Assembly (NCBI GenBank): GCA_030636255.1
Contig: DAOVXH010000064.1
Coordinates: forward strand, 1 to 9,177
DNA length: 9,177 nucleotides
Direction: 5' to 3'
Origin: Methanomassiliicoccales archaeon
GTDB taxonomy: Archaea > Thermoplasmatota > Thermoplasmata > SG8-5
Positions within the stretch are counted from its first letter, which is position 1. Every line of letters starts with the position of its first letter. Of the stretch, positions 1-5,728 are shown piece after piece. The notes below the pieces were generated by a model. That model did not search any database. It was not told the DNA's origin and saw only the letters and a program-made list of their open reading frames with translations. Both the position numbers and the translations under genes were made by a program.

Positions 1-50
1 GCGCCCTCGTTTAGGCACCCCAAGTCATTGAATCGAAGTATTGACTCCAT
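1..50 (-). CDS. Possible divergent gene, 5' end only, running off the left edge
   Basis: An ATG at 50-48 on the minus strand opens a frame that stays open to the window edge. It encodes about 16 residues beginning MESILRFNDLGCLNEG. It is the first start after an in-frame stop 24 nt upstream, and a T-rich stretch (complement of 72-82) lies about 26 nt before it, where an archaeal TATA box would sit for a leaderless transcript. The piece is too short to identify, and an open frame of this length can occur by chance. A competing plus-strand frame is also open from 1 to a TAG at 58-60. Confidence 0.25.
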   Translation of the reverse strand, partial: MESILRFNDLGCLNEG

Positions 51-118
51 TGTGACATAGATGTAGAGTCATGTAAAAAAGGTTTTGTAGCTCCCTCCCC
101 TTCAATGCCCCGATACAT

Positions 119-901
119 ATGAACTACGAGACCATTGAATTTCAGCGAAAGGACAGTAAAGCAATTATTCATCTGGCCACACCGGATAATCTGAATGCCC
201 TAGATGCAAAGATGTCAGAGGAACTGGACCATGCCCTTCTGAGATGCGAGGAAGATGAATCAATAAAGGTAATCATAATCACTGGCAAGGGAAAGGCATT
301 CTGTGCCGGGGGCAATGTCAAGGCAATGGCCGAAGCAGAAGACCCGGAATTATTTCTTGAACAATTATCTGGCTGGATTCACAAGCCAGTACATCGTATC
401 TACAGCATGGAAAAAGTAGTAATTGCAGCAATAAACGGCCATGCCATTGGTGCCGGGGCTGGGCTGGCAATGGCCTGCGACCTGCGATATGCGTCCAAGA
501 AAGCTAAATTCAATATGGGATTCATGAAGATTGGCTTGGCGCCTGGGTGCGGTACTTACTTCCTGCCAAAACTGGTTGGCAAGGCCAAGGCCGGAGAATT
601 AATTTATCTCAGCGATACCATTGATGCCGATGCTGCAGAAAAGCTCGGTCTTATCAATCATGCAATAGAGCCAGACGACCTGATGTCAGAGGTCATGAAA
701 GCAGCAGAATTAATTGAAAAAGGACCAACACTGGCCATAGGCAGGGCAAAGACACTTTTACGGCTCAGCGAGCGGAGCCAGATCGAAGAACATCTTGCTG
801 CAGAGCGGCATATGATTTCCATTTCCGGAGCAACCAAGGATTTCAGAGAGGGTGTGGACGCCTTTGCGGAAAAAAGAAAACCCAAATTCGAGGGTAAATA
901 A
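119..901 (+). CDS. Enoyl-CoA hydratase/isomerase (crotonase) family protein, PaaG-like, atypical active site
   Basis: This is a 260-residue cytosolic protein of normal crotonase length. Oxyanion-hole motifs are visible: FCAGGN at 61-66 and NGHAIGAGAG at 106-115. They would bind the thioester carbonyl of an acyl-CoA. The segments FNMGFMKIGLAPGCG (131-145) and FREGVDAFAEKRKPKFEGK at the C-terminus resemble PaaG, the ring-epoxide isomerase of phenylacetate catabolism. Aligned by eye to rat enoyl-CoA hydratase, catalytic Glu144 is Gly115 and Glu164 is Phe135. The Asp that PaaG uses is replaced at Gly143. The protein is therefore unlikely to be a standard hydratase; an isomerase, a hydrolase-like activity or another acyl-CoA reaction is possible. 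The ATG at 119 gives the usual crotonase N-terminus but has no clear SD. The gene overlaps the next gene by one base. Family assignment is firm; substrate is unknown. Confidence 0.9.
   Translation: MNYETIEFQRKDSKAIIHLATPDNLNALDAKMSEELDHALLRCEEDESIKVIIITGKGKAFCAGGNVKAMAEAEDPELFLEQLSGWIHKPVHRIYSMEKVVIAAINGHAIGAGAGLAMACDLRYASKKAKFNMGFMKIGLAPGCGTYFLPKLVGKAKAGELIYLSDTIDADAAEKLGLINHAIEPDDLMSEVMKAAELIEKGPTLAIGRAKTLLRLSERSQIEEHLAAERHMISISGATKDFREGVDAFAEKRKPKFEGK
890..895 (+). promoter_or_regulatory. Ribosome binding site for the YgbA-like gene
   Basis: GAGGGT lies five bases before the ATG at 901, inside the end of the crotonase gene. Together with the TAATG stop/start overlap it supports ATG 901 as the start and suggests translational coupling to the upstream gene. 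Confidence 0.5.
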
Positions 902-1218
902 TGGCATCTGGTTCAAAAATTGAAAGAGAGAAAATAACTCTTAAACATATGTTCAAGATTTACTGTAAAGGCAAGGGCCACGGTCCGACCATTTGCACTG
1001 ATTGTTCTGAGCTTCTAACATACTCTCTGAGGCGGCTTGACAAATGTCCTCATGGCAATAAAAAAGGCTCATGCAAGGATTGTATAACCCACTGCTACAA
1101 GGAACCAGAAAGAACAAAAATTCGAAAGGTCATGGGATATGCTGGCCCCAGGATGATGTTCAGGCATCCTGCTATGGTCATTGGGCATATACGGGATGGC
1201 AAGTGGAAGTCTCAGTAG
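901..1218 (+). CDS. YgbA / nitrous oxide-stimulated promoter family protein
   Basis: This is a 105-residue, basic, cysteine-rich protein. It carries family hallmarks that I recognise: an N-terminal REKITLKHMFKIYC segment (9-22), CTDC (32-35), LDKCPHG (46-52), CKDCITHCYK (58-67), then KIRKVMGYAGPRMMFRHP (73-90). Seven cysteines (22, 32, 35, 49, 58, 61, 65) suggest a bound metal or iron-sulfur centre; this is inference. Family knowledge: E. coli ygbA is induced by nitrosative stress through NsrR, but the biochemical role is poorly defined. Here the gene starts at the A of the crotonase stop (TAATG), so the two are very likely co-transcribed. Its 3' end overlaps the convergent peptidase gene by seven bases. 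There are no membrane segments or signal peptide. Confidence 0.85.
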   Translation: MASGSKIEREKITLKHMFKIYCKGKGHGPTICTDCSELLTYSLRRLDKCPHGNKKGSCKDCITHCYKEPERTKIRKVMGYAGPRMMFRHPAMVIGHIRDGKWKSQ

Positions 1219-3017
1219 CCCAATTTCTTTGCTTCCTCATCTGCCTGGTCAACCATTCTGCCAATCAGGTCCATTCCGTTCTGCCAGAATGCCGGGTCTT
1301 GAATGTCCATGCCCAGTTTTACCATCATGTCCTTGGGGTAGCCGGAGCCGCCTGCAGAAAGCATCTCAATGTACTTGTCAACAAATGGTTGGCCTTCTTT
1401 CTGATACTGCTCGTAGAGGGATAAAACCATCAATTCGCCGAATGAATATGCATATGTGTAGAATGGATAATGCACGAAATGGAGAACATAGGACCACCAT
1501 GAGCCATATTCCTCGGTCATCTCAATAGCATCTCCGCACATCCATTTGTTTTCTTCTAGCCAGAATTGATTGATAAGCTCTGCTGGTAGTTCACCCTGTT
1601 CGCGTCTTGCTTTGTGAAGTTTGGTTTCAAAGCGGTTCATCATTATCTGCCGAACAACACTGGCAAATGTGCCTTCTATCTTGCCTGTGAGCAAATTTAA
1701 TTTCTTCTTTGGGTCAGTCTCATCCTCAACAAGTTTGTTGAATAGTAACATTTCCCCAAATATGCTGGCAGTCTCGGCCATGCACAGGGATGTGCCCATT
1801 GACAGGTCTCCCCTGTCCCTTGCTAGATATTGATGAACACCATGCCCAAGCTCATGAGCCATTGTTGAAGCATCATTTAGGGAATCTGTGTAATTTAGTT
1901 TAATATACGGGTGATGGTCAGAAGATACTCCTGCTGAATATGCTCCGCCTTCTTTTCCTTGCCTTAGCTCTGCGTCAATCCAGCCATTATCAAAGAACAT
2001 CTGCACTATTTCTCCAGACCTTGGATTAAATTTGGTATATGCTTCAATACACATCTTCTTTGCATCTTCGTAGGAGCAGTACTCACTTTCCTGGGTGATT
2101 GGTGCATATCTGTCATAATCTTTCTGATCTTCTATTCCCAGAATGCGGCCTTTCAGTTTATAGTATTTTTCAACTACCTGGATGTTCTTGTCAATAGCAG
2201 TTTTCAGGGTTTCCACTGTCTCATCTTCAACCTCATTATTGATGTTTCTGACTCTTGCTGGATGTGGGAATTTTCTGAACTCATCAATTGTCGCATGATG
2301 CTGAACCAATGTATTAAAAATATAAGTCAAAAGGTCACTGTCCTTTGCCAGTGCCTGGGTAATTGCCTTATGGGCCATTTTTCTTGTCTCTCGGTTTGGG
2401 TCAAAGAGTATTGTCAGTGCCCCATCCAGGGGAACCTTCTTTTCCTGGCCATCCAGGGTAACAATAACTTGAATCTTTCCCATTGTCTCATCAAATAATC
2501 GTACAAAGGCAAGTCTGCCACTGAGCTCCAGCGAAGCCACTAGCTTTTCTTCATTTTCAGTAAGTTGATGTGGTTTCATGAGCCTCTGGGCATCCAGATA
2601 ATGCTTGTACTTTTCCAGTTCTGGAGCATTCATTATCCTATTGGCAATTTCATCATCAAGATTGCACCATGCCAGTTCAAAGAATACCAAGGGTTTCTGG
2701 GCCTTCACATAATATTCCTCGGCCATGCTCTTTGCTGCTCCTGCCTCCTTTGAAGTGCAGTTCTGGGAAAATCTCAGATGTGTATAATAATGGGGCTTTC
2801 TCAGGTCCCGGGCCAGTCTTTCCAGCTCATCCAATGCTTCTTTGAGCTGTGGGGCTGTAATTTCAGGCCCCATAATGTTCCTGTACTTGCGTTCAAATTC
2901 CTCGGCCCCCTTGACAACAGCCTCCAGGTCTGCTTTCAATTTAGGGTCATCCAATGATTTGTACAAACCCTCAAAGTTCCATGCGACACCGTCAGCACTG
3001 CTTTTTTGCTCGCTCAT
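1212..3017 (-). CDS. pepF: Oligoendopeptidase F, M3 family zinc metallopeptidase
   Basis: This is a 601-residue protein of full PepF length that would cleave oligopeptides in the cytosol; no signal peptide is visible. The zinc site is HELGH at 388-392, with Glu389 the catalytic base and His388 and His392 ligands. The third ligand is probably Glu415 in AETAS (414-418). The C-terminal Tyr/His-rich stretch around 513-527 (HFVHYPFYTYAYSFG) is the typical PepF substrate-binding region. The N-terminal two-thirds is helical and Glu/Lys-rich, as in the family. ATG 3017 gives the usual start (WNFEGLYKSLDDP soon after it), and GTGAT three bases upstream may act as a weak SD. The gene lies 52 bp downstream of the RNA-binding protein gene on the same strand. 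A role in peptide use fits the 2-oxoacid oxidoreductases across the intergenic region. Confidence 0.95.
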   Translation of the reverse strand: MSEQKSSADGVAWNFEGLYKSLDDPKLKADLEAVVKGAEEFERKYRNIMGPEITAPQLKEALDELERLARDLRKPHYYTHLRFSQNCTSKEAGAAKSMAEEYYVKAQKPLVFFELAWCNLDDEIANRIMNAPELEKYKHYLDAQRLMKPHQLTENEEKLVASLELSGRLAFVRLFDETMGKIQVIVTLDGQEKKVPLDGALTILFDPNRETRKMAHKAITQALAKDSDLLTYIFNTLVQHHATIDEFRKFPHPARVRNINNEVEDETVETLKTAIDKNIQVVEKYYKLKGRILGIEDQKDYDRYAPITQESEYCSYEDAKKMCIEAYTKFNPRSGEIVQMFFDNGWIDAELRQGKEGGAYSAGVSSDHHPYIKLNYTDSLNDASTMAHELGHGVHQYLARDRGDLSMGTSLCMAETASIFGEMLLFNKLVEDETDPKKKLNLLTGKIEGTFASVVRQIMMNRFETKLHKARREQGELPAELINQFWLEENKWMCGDAIEMTEEYGSWWSYVLHFVHYPFYTYAYSFGELMVLSLYEQYQKEGQPFVDKYIEMLSAGGSGYPKDMMVKLGMDIQDPAFWQNGMDLIGRMVDQADEEAKKLGY

Positions 3018-3046
3018 GTTATCACGGCATGGTGGATGGAAATCGG

Positions 3047-3055
3047 ATATATTAT
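3047..3055 (-). promoter_or_regulatory. Possible TATA box for pepF
   Basis: On the minus strand this reads ATAATATAT, with its centre about 34 nt before the pepF ATG. Transcription would then begin roughly 9 nt before the ATG. It lies in the 52-bp gap after the RNA-binding protein gene, so pepF may have its own promoter as well as read-through from upstream. Judged by eye only. Confidence 0.35.
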
Positions 3056-3069
3056 GTTTAGTCTCTTAA

Positions 3070-3504
3070 TCAAAAATCCTTGAACCAATTCAAAACAGCT
3101 TCCAGGGCTATTTCCCGCCTAGCTGGATAAGCAGCAACCTTCATGTTCACATCAATAATGTCCTTGGATTCTGCAAGTGCCAGCTCTTGAGAATAAGCTT
3201 TTTGCTTGTCCAGTCTAAAATGAAAAACACAATTATCATCCAATCGCTGTTCAATTTCTTCTACCAGACGTAGCAGAAGTCCTGCATCTTTCAATGTCTG
3301 AAGGAAACTTTTCATGTCTCTGGTCTTGGACAGTTCAATTTCGAATATTGTCATTGGATTTCCAAAATGTCCATTTGTGGCCATTGTCTGAATTTCATCT
3401 GACCCAGATGCAAAAATAAATGCTTCCCTGACCCTTTCTTCGACCTCTGTGGCCTGGGCAATGGCCCTGAGGCGGATATTCAGGAAAGGTGGTTTGGAAC
3501 TCAT
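3070..3504 (-). CDS. Archaeal RNA-binding protein of the COG1325 / PF01877 exosome-associated family
   Basis: This is a 144-residue protein matching an archaeal family annotated as RNA-binding or exosome subunit. Recognisable parts are ATEVEERVREAF (18-29), GHFGNP (45-50), RLDKQKAY (97-104) and VAAYPARREIALE (123-135), in the family order. It is expected to be a small alpha/beta RNA-binding domain acting in RNA processing or ribosome-linked functions; the exact role is not settled for the family. In many archaea relatives lie near exosome or ribosome genes, but here the downstream neighbour is a peptidase. No SD precedes the ATG at 3504. A TATA-like box sits about 26 nt before the ATG, which suggests a leaderless mRNA. 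This gene is the best evidence that the window is archaeal. Confidence 0.88.
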   Translation of the reverse strand: MSSKPPFLNIRLRAIAQATEVEERVREAFIFASGSDEIQTMATNGHFGNPMTIFEIELSKTRDMKSFLQTLKDAGLLLRLVEEIEQRLDDNCVFHFRLDKQKAYSQELALAESKDIIDVNMKVAAYPARREIALEAVLNWFKDF

Positions 3505-3523
3505 TCTAATGGATAATTTCTGG

Positions 3524-3535
3524 GTATTAAAATAA
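3524..3535 (-). promoter_or_regulatory. TATA box for the RNA-binding protein gene, likely leaderless transcript
   Basis: The minus strand reads TTATTTTAATA, close to the archaeal BoxA consensus. It is centred about 26 nt before the ATG at 3504. That spacing places transcription start at or next to the ATG, which agrees with the absence of an SD. Confidence 0.55.
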
Positions 3536-3560
3536 CTATCTTATGAAGTATTGGCGATAC

Positions 3561-3569
3561 AATTAATAT
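3561..3569 (+). promoter_or_regulatory. Candidate TATA box for the rightward oxidoreductase operon
   Basis: AATTAATAT is the best TATA-like match on the plus strand upstream of the operon. If used, transcription would start near 3590 and leave a leader of about 100 nt containing most of the inverted repeats. A weaker alternative is TTTATCT at 3654-3660, which would give a leader of only about 10 nt. The sequence alone does not decide between them. Confidence 0.3.
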
Positions 3570-3577
3570 GGAAAAGA

Positions 3578-3610
3578 TATTGTCGGTTCATTAAGGGGGG
3601 CTCGACAATA
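3578..3610 (+). repeat. Inverted repeat TATTGTCG / CGACAATA in the operon leader region
   Basis: Perfect eight-base arms at 3578-3585 and 3603-3610 are separated by 17 bases. The core TTGTCG recurs in direct orientation at 3639-3644, so the middle arm can pair with either neighbour. It could be a regulator-binding site in DNA or part of a switching RNA leader. Confidence 0.6.
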
Positions 3611-3618
3611 GATAATGG

Positions 3619-3633
3619 GTGACTATCAGTCAC
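3619..3633 (+). repeat. Short palindrome GTGACT-ATC-AGTCAC
   Basis: Perfect six-base arms flank a three-base centre. A run of five T's follows at 3636-3640, so as RNA it resembles a small hairpin plus U-tract; as DNA it resembles an operator. It sits inside the larger CGACAA (3603-3608) / TTGTCG (3639-3644) inverted repeat. Confidence 0.55.
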
Positions 3634-3657
3634 ACTTTTTGTCGTAATGCCCATTTA

Positions 3658-3671
3658 TCTGTATCTACAGA
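3658..3671 (+). repeat. Palindrome TCTGTA-TC-TACAGA just upstream of porC
   Basis: Perfect six-base arms with a two-base centre end 21 bases before the ATG at 3693. The position is right for a repressor or activator site near the transcription start. No known operator consensus was recognised. Confidence 0.5.
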
Positions 3672-3681
3672 AAATTAAAAA

Positions 3682-3685
3682 GGTG
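3682..3685 (+). promoter_or_regulatory. Ribosome binding site deciding the porC start
   Basis: GGTG lies seven bases before the ATG at 3693. It is too close to the in-frame GTG at 3687 (one base between), so it favours ATG 3693 as the true start. Confidence 0.5.
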
Positions 3686-3692
3686 TGTGTAT

Positions 3693-4256
3693 ATGATTGA
3701 AGTCCGATTTCACGGTAGGGGGGGTCAAGGCGCAGTAATTGCCTCGAATATCCTCGCAGAAGCTGGATTCTTGGAAGGAAAGGAGGTAGCCGCATTTCCG
3801 TTCTTTGGAGTGGAAAGAAGAGGCGCCCCAGTAACGGCTTATACGAGAATAGCCGAACAGAAGATTCGAATAAAATCAGGCATATATGAGCCAGATTTTG
3901 TTGTGGTACTTGACCCGTCTCTTCTAAAGGCAGTTAATGTAGCTGATGGTCTGAAGCCAGGTGGCCTTGTTCTAATAAATTCAAAAGTATCGCCGGACAA
4001 GCTCCGTGCAGAACTTGGTCTTGCTGATGACAAAAAACTAGCCACTGTCAATGCTACAGAGATAGCCATCAAGCATAGGCTGGGCAGCAAGGCAGCGCCT
4101 ATTGTTAACAGCGCATTGCTTGGTGCATTCGCAAAAACATCTGGAGTCGTTCAGATAGATTCTCTCATTCAGGGTGTGAAAAAGAACGTGCCAATCAAGA
4201 TAGAAGAGAACGCGGCAGCGGCACAGGAAGCATATGATTCGGTGGTGATACATTGA
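3693..4256 (+). CDS. porC: 2-oxoacid:ferredoxin oxidoreductase, gamma subunit (PorC-type)
   Basis: This 187-residue protein is the gamma subunit of a heterotetrameric pyruvate/2-ketoisovalerate-type oxidoreductase, which turns a 2-oxoacid and CoA into acyl-CoA, CO2 and reduced ferredoxin in the cytosol. The start [15 protein letters not shown] is the standard N-terminus of the family, with the glycine-rich GRGGQG motif at residues 8-13. [11 protein letters not shown], around residues 37-47, is also diagnostic. Length is normal. ATG 3693 is chosen over GTG 3687 because of SD spacing and the usual N-terminus; the GTG would add only two residues. The gene is first in the six-gene operon, and its TGA overlaps the TTG start of the delta gene. 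A seven-G run at 3718-3724 does not break the frame. Confidence 0.93.
   Translation: MIEVRFHGRGGQGAVIASNILAEAGFLEGKEVAAFPFFGVERRGAPVTAYTRIAEQKIRIKSGIYEPDFVVVLDPSLLKAVNVADGLKPGGLVLINSKVSPDKLRAELGLADDKKLATVNATEIAIKHRLGSKAAPIVNSALLGAFAKTSGVVQIDSLIQGVKKNVPIKIEENAAAAQEAYDSVVIH
4241..4249 (+). promoter_or_regulatory. Ribosome binding site supporting a TTG start for the delta subunit
   Basis: GGTGGTGAT contains GGTGAT, an exact piece of the archaeal SD complement, three bases before TTG 4253. No ATG or GTG in the right frame lies near here, so TTG is the best start. Confidence 0.5.
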
Positions 4257-4552
4257 CCAAAGAAGAATTAACTGGAAATTACAAGACCTATCAGGAATTG
4301 CCGCTCACGCCAATAACCAGTGTCAATTCTACTGCAAATCAAACTGGTTTCTGGAAGACCTTTAAACCGGTGCTGGACGAATCAAAATGCATCAAATGTA
4401 CAATATGCTGGAAGTTCTGTCCTGACGTTGCAATCAAGATGGAAGAGGACGAATTCCCAATATTCGATTTAACACATTGCAAGGGCTGTGGAATATGTGC
4501 CAATGAATGCCCCAAGGACGCAATAACAATGGTCATGGAGGTGGAACAATGA
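4253..4552 (+). CDS. porD: 2-oxoacid:ferredoxin oxidoreductase, delta subunit (PorD-type ferredoxin)
   Basis: This is a 99-residue, 2[4Fe-4S] ferredoxin-like subunit that passes electrons from the TPP-binding core to external ferredoxin. Two classical CxxCxxCxxxCP motifs are complete: Cys46, 49, 52 and 56, and Cys76, 79, 82 and 86. The preceding [16 protein letters not shown] stretch is typical of PorD. The start is a TTG that overlaps the porC stop by four bases (TTGA). No Met occurs again before the first cluster, and the N-terminal region is needed to match the family, so the rare start is well supported. The 3' end overlaps the alpha gene by four bases (ATGA). Confidence 0.92.
   Translation: MTKEELTGNYKTYQELPLTPITSVNSTANQTGFWKTFKPVLDESKCIKCTICWKFCPDVAIKMEEDEFPIFDLTHCKGCGICANECPKDAITMVMEVEQ
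4537..4543 (+). promoter_or_regulatory. Ribosome binding site deciding the alpha-subunit start
   Basis: GGAGGTG lies five bases before ATG 4549. This strong SD and the ATGA overlap show that the start is 4549, not the longer in-frame ATG at 4507, which would lie deep inside the delta gene. Confidence 0.8.
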
Positions 4553-5727
4553 AAATGGTAATGACTGGCAATTATGCATCTGCCTATGGTTCCAAAGTTT
4601 GCCGGGCCGAAGTTGTTTCTGCCTATCCAATAACTCCACAAACATCAGTGGTTGAAAAGATAGCCAGCCTTGTTGCTTCAGGCGAAATGGATGCACAATT
4701 CGTCAAGGTGGAAAGCGAGCACAGTGCAATGGCAACACTTATTGCAGCTTCACTGACCGGTGCAAGAACATACACTGCCACATCATCCCATGGGCTTCTG
4801 CTCATGCATGAACTTTTGATTTGGGCCGCAGGAGCCAGAACCCCAATAGTCATGAGCAATGTCTGCAGGGCAAATGGTCCACCATGGAGCGTCTGGGCAG
4901 ACCATCATGATGCAATGGCACAGAGAGACACTGGCTGGATGCAGGTTTTCTGCGAAGGAAATCAAGAGGTTATAGATTCAATAATCATGTCTTACAAGCT
5001 TGCAGAGCGCGAAGATATCCGCCTGCCAGCAATGATAAACGAGGATGCATTCATTCTTTCCCATACTGTGGAGCCAGTGGATGTACCTGACATGGAAGAA
5101 GTTGATGCTTTCCTGCCTTCCTACAACCCAAGATTCAAGCTAGACACTGATGAACCGTATGGTTTTGGCTCACTCGTAATGCCAGAAATGTACATGGAGT
5201 TCCGCTTCAAGATTAATGAGGCAATGGAAGCTGCCAGGCAGGGTTGGCGAGATGTTGAAAAAGACTTTGAAAAACATTTCGGCAGAAACCATGGTGGCAT
5301 GATAGAATTCTATCAATGCGAGGATGCTGACGCGGTTCTGCTCATTGCTGGCTCCGTTGCCAGTACTGCAAAGGACGTTGTTGACAAGCTCCGCTCTGAG
5401 GGAAAGAAGGTAGGATTGGCTAGAATGAGAGTATATCGCCCATTCCCTGTTGAGGAGATAAGGAAGTTGGCCAATATGACCAATATAATCGGAATTTGTG
5501 ATCGTTCCTATACCTTCGGACACTGGGGCCCAATGGCACAGGAGGTTCGGGGTGCATTGTACGGCCAGACTGATATTCCAATACTCAAAAATTACATCAT
5601 GGGACTTGGTGGAAAGGACATAACTCCTGAAATTCTGGAAAAAATATTCCTGAAAACCCTGGGGCTCACTGAAGGCCTGGACACAGAAATCGAATGGATT
5701 GGCGTCAAAGGCCACGGAGGTTGGTAA
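4549..5727 (+). CDS. porA: 2-oxoacid:ferredoxin oxidoreductase, alpha subunit (PorA-type)
   Basis: This 392-residue catalytic subunit builds the TPP active site together with the beta subunit. YPITPQT (26-32) is the hallmark substrate/TPP loop. ESEHSAM (55-61) carries the Glu (Glu57 by alignment) that activates the TPP ring in pyruvate:ferredoxin oxidoreductases. SSHGLLLMHELL (79-90) and DHHDAMAQRDTGW (118-130) are also typical. The C-terminal half (about 255-370) holds the transketolase C-terminal-like domain, including RVYRPFP (294-300). The segment CRANGPPWSVW (106-116) differs from the pyruvate-enzyme pattern that I remember, so the substrate could be pyruvate, a branched-chain or an aryl 2-oxoacid. 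Annotated symbol denotes family, not proven substrate. One base separates its stop from the beta-subunit ATG. Confidence 0.92.
   Translation: MKMVMTGNYASAYGSKVCRAEVVSAYPITPQTSVVEKIASLVASGEMDAQFVKVESEHSAMATLIAASLTGARTYTATSSHGLLLMHELLIWAAGARTPIVMSNVCRANGPPWSVWADHHDAMAQRDTGWMQVFCEGNQEVIDSIIMSYKLAEREDIRLPAMINEDAFILSHTVEPVDVPDMEEVDAFLPSYNPRFKLDTDEPYGFGSLVMPEMYMEFRFKINEAMEAARQGWRDVEKDFEKHFGRNHGGMIEFYQCEDADAVLLIAGSVASTAKDVVDKLRSEGKKVGLARMRVYRPFPVEEIRKLANMTNIIGICDRSYTFGHWGPMAQEVRGALYGQTDIPILKNYIMGLGGKDITPEILEKIFLKTLGLTEGLDTEIEWIGVKGHGGW
5716..5721 (+). promoter_or_regulatory. Ribosome binding site deciding the beta-subunit start
   Basis: GGAGGT ends seven bases before ATG 5729. It excludes the in-frame TTG at 5699, which lies within the alpha gene and has no such signal. 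Confidence 0.8.
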
Positions 5728-5728
5728 T

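Noticed and set aside
11..118. A 35-codon minus-strand frame starting at 118
   Set aside because: It ends within the window, has no SD, starts back-to-back with the well-supported crotonase start and shows no recognisable family; it is most likely chance.
1181..1528. Plus-strand open frame across the end of the YgbA-like gene and the pepF 3' region
   Set aside because: It is antisense to the conserved C-terminal part of pepF and has a low-complexity Ser/Pro/Cys-rich translation; it is a shadow frame.
3619..3640. Hairpin plus five T's read as an intrinsic terminator
   Set aside because: No gene ends just before it on the plus strand, the stem is only six pairs, and archaeal termination relies mainly on T-runs; it is kept as an inverted repeat only.
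3718..3724. Run of seven G's near the start of porC as a possible frameshift or phase-variation tract
   Set aside because: The reading frame is intact and the codons encode the conserved GRGGQG motif, so the run is explained by the protein sequence.
4507..4548. N-terminal extension of the alpha subunit from ATG 4507
   Set aside because: It lies inside the delta gene's second iron-sulfur motif; a strong SD and the ATGA overlap point to ATG 4549.
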